In this document: one piece after another, positions 36,306-43,755 of the stretch | Layout of the letters: every line of letters begins with the position of its first letter | Position numbering within the stretch: the first letter of the stretch is position 1 | DNA from: Archangium lansingense | Lineage (GTDB): Bacteria > Myxococcota > Myxococcia > Myxococcales > Myxococcaceae | Direction: 5' to 3' | DNA length: 64,000 bases | NCBI RefSeq assembly: GCF_026626635.1 | Contig: NZ_JAPNKA010000001.1 | Location: 12,384,501-12,448,500 of the forward strand | Notes under the pieces: generated by a model | What the model saw: only the letters and a program-made list of their open reading frames with translations | Told to the model about the DNA's origin: nothing | Databases searched by the model: none | Translations under genes and position numbers: made by a program

Positions 36306-38015
36306 CTAGAAGCGCTTGAAGTCGTGGTCCACGCCAGGCGCCGCACGCTCGGGTGTCCCTGGAACGGACGCGGGCGACACCTGCGTTGGCAGCACCTGCG
36401 CCACCGCCTTCAGCCCCTGCACCGGCGAGTGCACCAGAGGAAGGTGCACGGGTGCTGGCCTCAGCGACCGCAGCTGCTGCGCCACTCCATGCGTCGAGCG
36501 CACCTCCTCGGCCACCACCCGGAAGAACATCATCATCTGCTGCAGCGACTCGGCTTGGGCCGCCAGCTCCTCCGCCGTCGACGACAGCTCCTCCGCCGCT
36601 GACGCGTTCCTCTGCGTCACCTGGTCCACCTGCACCATCGCCCGGTTCATCTGCACCACTCCGCTGGCCTGCTCCCTCGACACCGCCGCCACCTGCTGCA
36701 CCAGCTCCGCCGTCCTCCGTATCGACGGCACCAACTCCTTGAGCAGCTTCCCCGAGCGCTCCGACACCTTCACGCTGTTGCCCGCCAGTCCCCCTATCTC
36801 CTTGGCCGCCTTCTGGCTCCTCTCCGCCAGCTTCCTCACCTCCGCCGCCACCACCGCGAACCCTCTCCCGTGCTCTCCCGCCCTCGCCGCCTCCACCGCC
36901 GCGTTCAGCGCCAGCAGGTTCGTCTGGTACGCAATCTCCTCCACGATGGAGATCTTCTCGGCTATCGCCGCCATCGCCTCCACCGTCTCATTCACCGCCA
37001 GCCCGCTCTCCTCCGCCTCCACCGCTCCCCTCACCGCCATCGCCTCCAGCTGCTTGCTCGTCTCCGCGTTCTGGCTGATGGACGCACTCAGCTGCTCCAG
37101 GCTCGTCGTCGTCTCCTCCACTGACGCCGCCTGTGTGCTCGTCCCTTGTGACAACGCCTGGGCCGCCGCCGCCACCTGTCCCGAGGCGCCCGACAGCGAG
37201 CCCACCGCCCCTCTCACCTCTCCCAGCACGCTGCCGAAGCGCTGCACCATCTCCCGCATCCCCACCAGCATCCGTGCCGTCTCGTCCCGGCCCTGCACCT
37301 CGATGGACGCCGTGAGATCTCCCGAGGCCAGCTGACCGGTGAGCCTCACGCCCTCACTGAGGGGCCGGACGATGCTGCGAGACAGCATCCAGGCCAGCAG
37401 CATCGCCAGCACCGGCCCCACGATGCCTCCTCCCAGCAACATCTGTTTGAGCGAGGCGATCTGCGCGTCGGACACCTCGGTGACACGGCGGCGCCCCTCC
37501 AACTCATCCTGTTTGATGGTCTCCGCCATGCCCTGCATGACCCCTAGAATCTGTCCCCCCTTGCCGCTCTTCACGAACTCGGAGAGCTGCTCCATGGGGA
37601 CACGGCCCGCGTCCACGTCCTGGCGCAGTGCCGTCATGCGCTCGAGGTGAGGAAGGAACTGCAGCTGGTACTGCCCCATGATTTGTTGGAGCAGGTCCTG
37701 CTCCTTCGCGGTGTTGGCCGTCAGCTCCTTCGCCCGAGCGTGGGCATTGAGGAACTCGGACTTCCGCTGGGGCAGCGGCTCGAGAAAGGCCTCTTTGCCC
37801 GTGAGCATGAACTCCGTCACCTGGTCATGCATGGCCACCAGGCTGATGCCCATGTTCAGCAGCTCTATGCGCACCTCATGGGAGCGGTAGTAATCAGGCT
37901 GGTTGACCAACATCATGAAGAAGGCGTAGGCCCCCCAGATGGCGGTGGCGAGCAGCGTGACGAGGACTCCGAATCCAAGCTGCAGCTTTCGGGAAATGGT
38001 GAGGTTCTGGAGCAT
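36306..38015 (-). CDS. Methyl-accepting chemotaxis protein, first of a tandem trio
   Basis: 569 residues. Layout as its neighbours: TM1 near 12-36, sensor with LVAMHDQVTEFMLTGKEAFL, TM2 near 192-213, HAMP, MCP domain, flexible tail, DFKRF end. The tail is 10 residues longer than in the other two. It follows CheA by 41 bp. Sensor sequences diverge between the three genes, signalling domains do not. Confidence 0.92.
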   Translation of the reverse strand: MLQNLTISRKLQLGFGVLVTLLATAIWGAYAFFMMLVNQPDYYRSHEVRIELLNMGISLVAMHDQVTEFMLTGKEAFLEPLPQRKSEFLNAHARAKELTANTAKEQDLLQQIMGQYQLQFLPHLERMTALRQDVDAGRVPMEQLSEFVKSGKGGQILGVMQGMAETIKQDELEGRRRVTEVSDAQIASLKQMLLGGGIVGPVLAMLLAWMLSRSIVRPLSEGVRLTGQLASGDLTASIEVQGRDETARMLVGMREMVQRFGSVLGEVRGAVGSLSGASGQVAAAAQALSQGTSTQAASVEETTTSLEQLSASISQNAETSKQLEAMAVRGAVEAEESGLAVNETVEAMAAIAEKISIVEEIAYQTNLLALNAAVEAARAGEHGRGFAVVAAEVRKLAERSQKAAKEIGGLAGNSVKVSERSGKLLKELVPSIRRTAELVQQVAAVSREQASGVVQMNRAMVQVDQVTQRNASAAEELSSTAEELAAQAESLQQMMMFFRVVAEEVRSTHGVAQQLRSLRPAPVHLPLVHSPVQGLKAVAQVLPTQVSPASVPGTPERAAPGVDHDFKRF

Positions 38016-38056
38016 GGTTGTCTTTCAAGAGATGAGGAGTCCGGGCCTTCGGGGCG

Positions 38057-39676
38057 TTACCCCACGGCGGCCCGCTGGCGGATAGCCGTGCGCAGCAGGG
38101 TCGGGACATCCAGGACGAGCCCCACCCGGCCGCTCCCGAGAATGGTGGAGCCGGACACGCCGGGCAGGTGACGGAAGAGCCGGCCCAGGGGCTTGAGGAC
38201 GCATTGGCCCTCGCCAAACAACGAGTCCACCACCAGGCCCGCGCGGCTGCCTCCGTGGCCCAGCACGACGACGCTCTCCCGGTCGGGCCCGGGGCCCTGC
38301 ACCCCCAGCAGCTCGCGCAGCCGCAGGTAGGGCAGCGACCGGCCTCGCAGGTTCAACACGCCGCCCCCCGGCTGCCCGCTGCGATCCGTTGGCAGCTCCA
38401 GGCACTCGCGTACCGCCTCCAGCGGCAGCACGTACGTCTCCTCGCCCACCCCCACGGAGAAGCCCTGGATGGTGGCCAGCGTCAGCGGAACCCTCAGCGT
38501 CACCGTGGTGCCCTGCCCCTCCTGGCTGCGCAGCGTCACCGAGCCCCGCAGCGCCTCCACGCTCCGGCGCACCACATCCATGCCCACCCCGCGCCCGGAC
38601 ACCTCCGTCACCTCCTCCGCCGTGGACAGCCCCGGCAGGAAGATGAGCTCCTCCAGCTCCTCCACCGTCATCCGCTCGGGCTCCATTCCCAGCCCGCGCG
38701 CCTTCTCCTTCAGCCGCTCGTAGTGCAGGCCCCGGCCGTCATCGCTCAGCTCCACCACCAGTGAGCCCGGCTCGTGGAAGGCCCTCAGCACCAGCGTGCC
38801 GCAGGCCTCCTTTCCCGCCGCCCGCCGCTCCTCCGGCATCTCCAGTCCATGGTCCACCGCGTTGCGCACCAGGTGCAGCAACGGCTCGCGCAGGCCTTCC
38901 ACCAGCGCGGTGTCCACCTCCACCTCCTCGCCCTCCAGCACCAGCCGCGCCCACTTGCGCTCCGTCCGCGTCAAATCCCTCACCGTGCGCAGGTGCTGCC
39001 GGAAGAGCGGACCCACCGGCACCATCCGCACCCGCATCACCTCTTCCTGCAGCTCCTCGTGCAGCCGGTCCGCCTCGAGGTGAATCTCCAGCGCCTCTTC
39101 GGCCGTGCCCGTGGCCAGCACCTGTGCCAGCCGTGTGCGCGCGATGGCCAGCTCTCCTGTGAGGATGGCAATCCGGTCCAGCTTCTCCACGTCCACGCGT
39201 AGCGTGCGCGCGCGACGCCCCGCCAGGTCTTCCAGCGCCGGCTCCTCCACCCGCGCGGCGTACACCACCCGCGGCGCCTCCTGCTGACGCAACGCCTCGA
39301 CACAGGCCCTCAGGCGCTCCACCAGCCCTGCATCCTCCTCCGCCGGTCGCTCCTGCCCAGCGAGCACCGCCGCCAGCAGCTCTCGCAGCCGGTCCACCGC
39401 CGCCAGCAGCACCGTCACGTGCTCGTCCAACACCGGCAGCCGCCGCTCCACCAGCATCTCCAGCACGTCCTCCAGCACATGCGCCACGTCCGTCATGCCG
39501 GAGATGCCCATCGCCGCTGCCGCCCCCTTCACCGTGTGAGCGCCCCGGAAGATGGACCGCAGCCGCTCCTCGTCTGGGTGCTCCTCCATCGAGACGAGCG
39601 TCTCCTCCATCTCCGTGAGGATCTCGCCCGACTCTTCGGCAAAGGTGGCGAGCAATCGCTCGCGATCCAGTTCCAA
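38057..39676 (-). CDS. cheA: CheA histidine kinase of chemosensory operon 2
   Basis: 539 residues. Hpt domain with His47 in RGAHTVKGAAAAMG. No P2-like domain is evident. The dimerisation region is followed by HATPase motifs HLVRNAVDHGLE, LSDDGRGL and GRGVGMDVV, then a CheW-like domain (about 400-535). There is no receiver, so phosphate must go to separate regulators; the single-domain receiver at 40332 in the same operon is the obvious candidate. Confidence 0.93.
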   Translation of the reverse strand: MELDRERLLATFAEESGEILTEMEETLVSMEEHPDEERLRSIFRGAHTVKGAAAAMGISGMTDVAHVLEDVLEMLVERRLPVLDEHVTVLLAAVDRLRELLAAVLAGQERPAEEDAGLVERLRACVEALRQQEAPRVVYAARVEEPALEDLAGRRARTLRVDVEKLDRIAILTGELAIARTRLAQVLATGTAEEALEIHLEADRLHEELQEEVMRVRMVPVGPLFRQHLRTVRDLTRTERKWARLVLEGEEVEVDTALVEGLREPLLHLVRNAVDHGLEMPEERRAAGKEACGTLVLRAFHEPGSLVVELSDDGRGLHYERLKEKARGLGMEPERMTVEELEELIFLPGLSTAEEVTEVSGRGVGMDVVRRSVEALRGSVTLRSQEGQGTTVTLRVPLTLATIQGFSVGVGEETYVLPLEAVRECLELPTDRSGQPGGGVLNLRGRSLPYLRLRELLGVQGPGPDRESVVVLGHGGSRAGLVVDSLFGEGQCVLKPLGRLFRHLPGVSGSTILGSGRVGLVLDVPTLLRTAIRQRAAVG

Positions 39677-39705
39677 GTTCGTCCCCCTCCCTCGAAACCG
39701 CCCTC

Positions 39706-40335
39706 TCAGGACGGCTTGCCCGCGGCCATGCCGCGGGCGCAGTACAAGGCCCTGCCACCTTCCGTCGCGAGCAGCTCCAGCAGCTCACGGTCCTCAGGCT
39801 CGAGGCGCGGTTTGTGGGGTAGCAGGCCGAACAGCACCATCATCCCGAGGACGTGCCCTCCCAGTCTCAGGGGGACGCACGCGCGCGGCCTTTCTGTCTG
39901 GTTTTGAGCGCTCCCGGTCTCCATCAACTCCTCCAACCAGGAGGTGCCGGTGCTCGCCGACCGACCAATAGGGCCGTCCTCCAGCGACAGCCGACGAAAG
40001 CGCTCGGCGTCGATGCCCAGCGATACCCGCAGCACCAGCTCCGCGCCCTCGCGCTCGAAGATGCCTAGCGTCTCCGAGCCCACCAGGTTGACGAGCAAAT
40101 CCTGGAGGATGGACAGCAGCTCCGGCGGATGAAGCGTCTCGTGCAGCCGCTGGGTGGCCACGCGCAGGCGCACCAGGTGAGCGAGCTCTGCCTCCACCAG
40201 GCCCTGACGCTGGGCCCTCCACTGCTCCTCCTCCTGGTGGCGAGCGAGCGAGGCACGCAGCCGTCCGTTCTCCGCGCGCAGGGCCGCCACCTCCGTGCGC
40301 AGGGCCTCGTTCTCCCAGCGGAGCTCCTCCCTCAT
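39706..40335 (-). CDS. Coiled-coil GAF-domain protein
   Basis: 209 residues. Residues 1-60 are a coiled coil (WENEALRTEVAALRAENGRL); 65-205 form a GAF domain (SILQDLLVNLVGSETLGIFE, CVPLRLGGHVLGMMVLFG). GAF domains bind small ligands or mediate protein contacts. It is located between the receiver (4-bp overlap) and CheA (29 bp) of operon 2, so a role in feeding another input to this pathway is inferred. Confidence 0.85.
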   Translation of the reverse strand: MREELRWENEALRTEVAALRAENGRLRASLARHQEEEQWRAQRQGLVEAELAHLVRLRVATQRLHETLHPPELLSILQDLLVNLVGSETLGIFEREGAELVLRVSLGIDAERFRRLSLEDGPIGRSASTGTSWLEELMETGSAQNQTERPRACVPLRLGGHVLGMMVLFGLLPHKPRLEPEDRELLELLATEGGRALYCARGMAAGKPS

Positions 40336-40715
40336 GCGCTCCTCGCCTCTTCCAGATGGCTGCGCACCTTGGCCAGCAACTCCTCACCATCGAAGGGCTT
40401 GGTGATGTAGTCGGTGCACCCGCTCTCGAAGCCCTGGCGCACGTAGTGCGGCTCGCCCCGGGTGGTGACAAGGATGATGGGCACGTCCTTCGTCTCCGAG
40501 CGCGAGCGCAAGGCCCGGCACGTCTGGAAGCCATCCATGCGGGGCATGAGGACATCCAAGAAGATGAGGTCCGGCCGCTCGGTGTAGGCCTTGTCGAGCG
40601 CCTCCTGGCCATCCCTGGCCGTGAGCAGCTCATAGCCGCAGTGGGCCAGCATCATCCGGTGCAGCAACAGCACGGTGCTCGAGTCGTCGACGAGGAGGAT
40701 CTTCTTCCTGGCCAT
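40332..40715 (-). CDS. Single-domain response regulator (CheY-like)
   Basis: 127 residues from ATG 40713-40715. A complete receiver: Asp10-Asp11 in LLVDDSS, phosphoacceptor Asp54 in IFLDVLMPRMDG, Thr84 in LVTTRGE and Lys106 in YITKPFDG. It has no output domain. It overlaps the GAF gene by 4 bp. It is the likely phosphate acceptor for the receiver-less CheA at 38057. A longer upstream frame exists but lacks a comparable start. Confidence 0.9.
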   Translation of the reverse strand: MARKKILLVDDSSTVLLLHRMMLAHCGYELLTARDGQEALDKAYTERPDLIFLDVLMPRMDGFQTCRALRSRSETKDVPIILVTTRGEPHYVRQGFESGCTDYITKPFDGEELLAKVRSHLEEARSA

Positions 40716-40753
40716 GTCGTTCCTCCGAGAAGGGGTAAAGACAGAAGGGGAAA

Positions 40754-41923
40754 TCAGATGAGGCCACTGCTGGCGCGGATGAGCTCGCGCAGCTGCATCA
40801 GCCGCCGGGGGCTCATCCCCAGGAACTGGATGCCCATGCCGAGCGGATAGGTGGAGGTGCGGCGCGAGGTGTAGGGATTGGACCAGGAGACGAGGCCGGG
40901 GCCCTCGAGCACCTCGCGGGTGGTGGGCAGGTGGATGCGCAGCTCCAGGGCGGCGCCGGCGCGGGCGGGCACCAGGGTGCGCACGAAGAGGGCGCCCGGG
41001 CTCAGCGCGCTGGAGTAGCAAGAGGACCAGGAGAAGCTACCCACCTCGCGGTACTCCACCGGGCAGACGAAGGGGACGCGCTCGTCCACCAGCAGTGTGG
41101 ACACGTTGCGCTGCATCAGACCGTTGATGCGGGCCAGCAGGTGGCGCGGCGCCAGGGTGCGCGCGCTCAGCCACACCTGCCCGAGCATCGGCACCGCCGT
41201 CACCTCGCCGTCCGACACCACCACGGTGTGCACCCGCCCCAGCCGCGACTCGGTGCGCAGGCGCTCCACGCGCATCATCTCCTCAGCCGAGGTGACGGAG
41301 GCGCGCGTGAGCAGCAGGTGGATGGGCTCACCGAACTCAGCCACCCGGGCCACGGCCTGCTCGGTGGTGGAGGCGTACAGCAGGTGGTGGCCACAGGCCT
41401 CCAGGTCCGCACCCAAGCCACCGCGCGCGCCTGGCCTCTCGCCCACCAGCAGCACGGTGCGCGGGGTGCGCCGCTCCATCAGCCGGGGCGTCGTCCCGGG
41501 CACCCGCTCGCGCAGCACGTCGATGCGCGCCTGCAGCTCGGGGACGCGCACCGGACCCAGCATGCAGTCCTCTGCCCCGCCCTGCACACACGCCTCCAGC
41601 AGCTCCGCCGGCGTGTGGTCTCCCACCACCACGAGGATGGGCACGTCTCCGTTCTGCGCGTGGCCCCGCAGCGCCGCACACCCCGGCGAGCCATCCGCCG
41701 GCAGCACCCTCCAGTCCACCACCACCATCAACGGCCGGAATCGGCTCAGCTCCACCCGCGCCGACAACAGGTTGTCCACCGACACCACCTCGCAGCCCAC
41801 CGCGCGCAGCAGCGGCGTCAGGTACAGCCGCAACTCCTTGGCCTGGTCGACGAGCAACACCTTGCGCGAGGGCTCCGCGGACACTCCGGACTGATGGGAC
41901 AGTGCGTGCGTGGCGAATGACAT
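40754..41923 (-). CDS. Degenerate double-receiver protein with PilZ-like C-terminus
   Basis: 389 residues from ATG 41921-41923, preceded by AAGGGGGG. Receiver 1 (20-145) keeps Asp26 and Asp70 (VVVDWRVLPADG) but has only one acidic residue in the first acidic pair. The region at about 155-265 looks like a second, pseudo-receiver (TVLLVGERPG, then LLLTRAS, with no phosphoacceptor). The C-terminal 110 residues resemble the myxobacterial TIGR02266 PilZ-like domain (VEYREVGSFSW, LSPGALFVRT, PLGMGIQFLGM). No clear RxxxR is present. First gene of operon 2; probably an output or scaffold protein. Confidence 0.75.
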   Translation of the reverse strand: MSFATHALSHQSGVSAEPSRKVLLVDQAKELRLYLTPLLRAVGCEVVSVDNLLSARVELSRFRPLMVVVDWRVLPADGSPGCAALRGHAQNGDVPILVVVGDHTPAELLEACVQGGAEDCMLGPVRVPELQARIDVLRERVPGTTPRLMERRTPRTVLLVGERPGARGGLGADLEACGHHLLYASTTEQAVARVAEFGEPIHLLLTRASVTSAEEMMRVERLRTESRLGRVHTVVVSDGEVTAVPMLGQVWLSARTLAPRHLLARINGLMQRNVSTLLVDERVPFVCPVEYREVGSFSWSSCYSSALSPGALFVRTLVPARAGAALELRIHLPTTREVLEGPGLVSWSNPYTSRRTSTYPLGMGIQFLGMSPRRLMQLRELIRASSGLI

Positions 41924-42377
41924 GTCGCTTTTCCCCCCTTGGACCGTGCCCCTTGCATTCCCTGACGGTTGCAAGGAATCCAAGAGCACTGCGAGTAACA
42001 TACATGAGAGGGAATACGAGAAACCACGCCTGCTCGCCTACTGTCCCAGAGCACACGGCCCGGCGCATGGACGCTAGCGGACACTCCTCCAGCCCCGAAG
42101 GCGCATTCCCCCTATTTCTCCTGTGAAGGCAGAGGGTTGCTGCATCCAATATGAGACATTTCACTGCCCGCGCGCGGAGTCGGACATGGCCCCACCGGCG
42201 GCCTGCTGTCTGGCTGTACACAACATCTGACGTACTGATTTAAGACAGGCAAAACATTCCAGACCTCATGTCAGGAATGATCCGTCTGGATAATAACTCT
42301 CAGACAATGAGATGTGGGCCATGTAAGGAATTGGCAGCCTCTTCCCCGCTCGCGAGCGGGCGGGTATGTGTGGACCC
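41924..42377. other. Divergent intergenic region between chemosensory operon 2 and cutA
   Basis: 454 bp with no supported gene and the most A/T-rich patches of its surroundings (41990-42010, 42220-42310). It holds two inverted repeats: CCTTGCA..TGCAAGG (41951-41976) and CATTCC..GGAATG (42255-42279). The promoters of both the nine-gene operon and cutA must lie here; no -10/-35 pair is clear enough to call. Confidence 0.5.
41951..41976. promoter_or_regulatory. Inverted repeat upstream of chemosensory operon 2
   Basis: CCTTGCA and TGCAAGG are perfect 7-bp arms separated by 12 bp. The element begins 28 bp upstream of the first start codon of the operon. Size and placement suit a dimeric regulator's operator in the leader or promoter. 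The binder is unknown. Confidence 0.4.
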
Positions 42378-42704
42378 ATGACCGATGCCATCCTTGTCCT
42401 GGTGACCGCGCCTACGGCCGACAAGGCCGCGGAGCTAGCCCGCACGCTGGTGGAGGAGGGGCTGGCAGCGTGCGGCAACGTGGTGCCCGGCCTGCGCTCC
42501 ATCTACCGCTGGGAAGGCAAGGTGCACGACGAACCGGAGGCCCTGCTCATCCTCAAGTCGCGAGCCCCGCTCTTCGAGGCGCTGCGCGAGCGCGTAGTGG
42601 CGGTGCACCCCTACCAGTGCCCGGAGGTGCTGCGGCTGGACGTGGCGGAGGGCCACGCTCCGTATCTGCAGTGGATTCGGGACAACGTGCGCCCAACGCC
42701 CTGA
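42378..42704 (+). CDS. cutA: CutA-family divalent-cation tolerance protein
   Basis: 108 residues from ATG 42378 (an ATG at 42366 would add 4). Family signature throughout: LVLVTAPTADKAAELARTLVEEGLAACGNVVPGLRSIYRWEGKV is present in pieces, as are the family-typical KSR and VVAVHPYQCPEVLRLDV. CutA proteins form ferredoxin-like trimers associated with metal tolerance. Full-length. It is divergent from operon 2 and has no obvious partner. Confidence 0.93.
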   Translation: MTDAILVLVTAPTADKAAELARTLVEEGLAACGNVVPGLRSIYRWEGKVHDEPEALLILKSRAPLFEALRERVVAVHPYQCPEVLRLDVAEGHAPYLQWIRDNVRPTP

Positions 42705-42898
42705 GGACTCCGGAGCCCGCCAACCCGGGTTCGCACCTGTCCCGTGTGGGCCTGGGTGGCTTCTTCTGAAGTGCCTCCCTGAAGCCCTGTGCAGCCCCGT
42801 CAGCACTCCCGTGTCGCTTATTGCACAGGCCCTGGAGTGCGCAGTCCCGCTCCGCTCTCGGTGAGGCAACGGCCCTCTTGTTGCAAGCGGCCGCGGCC

Positions 42899-43594
42899 AT
42901 GAGCGACTTCTCGTCCATCACCACCCGACTCCCCCTGCTGCTGATCCTCCTGCTCGCCCCCGGCGTGGGCCTCTCCGCCCAAGAGCCGGCCACCGAGGAG
43001 CAGCCCCCTCTCGCCGCTTCCGAGCAGCCCGGCACGCAAGAGCATGCCCCCCTGCGGCTGAGCGAAGAACCGTGGGCACAAGCGGACGACGCCTCTCGCC
43101 TTTCGCCCGGGTGGCGCCTCGTGACCGAGGCGGGGGTCGGCGTGCTGCTGGGGTTGGGAGGTGGGTACGCCGGCATCGTGACCAGCCAGGCCATGTGTGA
43201 CGCGGACCTCTTGGGCTTCCAGGGCGGTTTCATGCCTTGCCTGGGTCCGAACCTCATCGGAGTGCTCCTGGGCGTCGGCATCGGGATACCCCTGGGTGTC
43301 TGGAGCAGTGGTCAGCTCATGGGTGGGGACGGAAATCTCCTGGGGGCCCTGGCCGGATCGCTCCTGGGCCTCCTCCCCGGCATCCTCGTAGCGATGTTTG
43401 TTCCCCATACGCTCGGGCTGCCCCTCGCCTTCTCCTTCCCGCTGATGGGCGCCATGGTGGGCTACGAGCTCACTCGGCCAGAGCGAGCGCCCGGCCCCCA
43501 GGCCCCCGCCATGGCCTCCGCGCCCCGCCGGCTCCAGCCCGTGCTGGCCTTCTCCTCGCGGGGTGCACTGGTGGGCCTGGGCGGAAGTTTCTAA
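42899..43594 (+). CDS. Membrane or exported protein with glycine-rich hydrophobic segments
   Basis: 231 residues from ATG 42899; the frame extends upstream but the signal peptide begins here. Residues 5-27 are a hydrophobic signal (LPLLLILLLAPGVGLSA). Residues 28-75 are Glu/Pro-rich. Four Gly-rich hydrophobic segments follow (GVGVLLGLGGGYAGIV; LIGVLLGVGIGIPLGVW; LGALAGSLLGLLPGILVAMF; LPLAFSFPLMGAMVGYEL), as in glycine-zipper membrane proteins. Cys residues flank the first pair. No family recognised. Confidence 0.65.
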   Translation: MSDFSSITTRLPLLLILLLAPGVGLSAQEPATEEQPPLAASEQPGTQEHAPLRLSEEPWAQADDASRLSPGWRLVTEAGVGVLLGLGGGYAGIVTSQAMCDADLLGFQGGFMPCLGPNLIGVLLGVGIGIPLGVWSSGQLMGGDGNLLGALAGSLLGLLPGILVAMFVPHTLGLPLAFSFPLMGAMVGYELTRPERAPGPQAPAMASAPRRLQPVLAFSSRGALVGLGGSF

Positions 43595-43755
43595 CCGGGG
43601 CATCCTTTCCCCCCGGGGCGCGTAGATCGACGCCGGGTGCGCGAAATGCGACACTTCCCCACGGAATCGGGTCCCCGCCCCCGGCACGGCACGTCGTGCT
43701 GGGGTGCTAGAAACAGGGCTCCGTCGCTCACACGTACCCAAGGAAAGGCCTGCTC

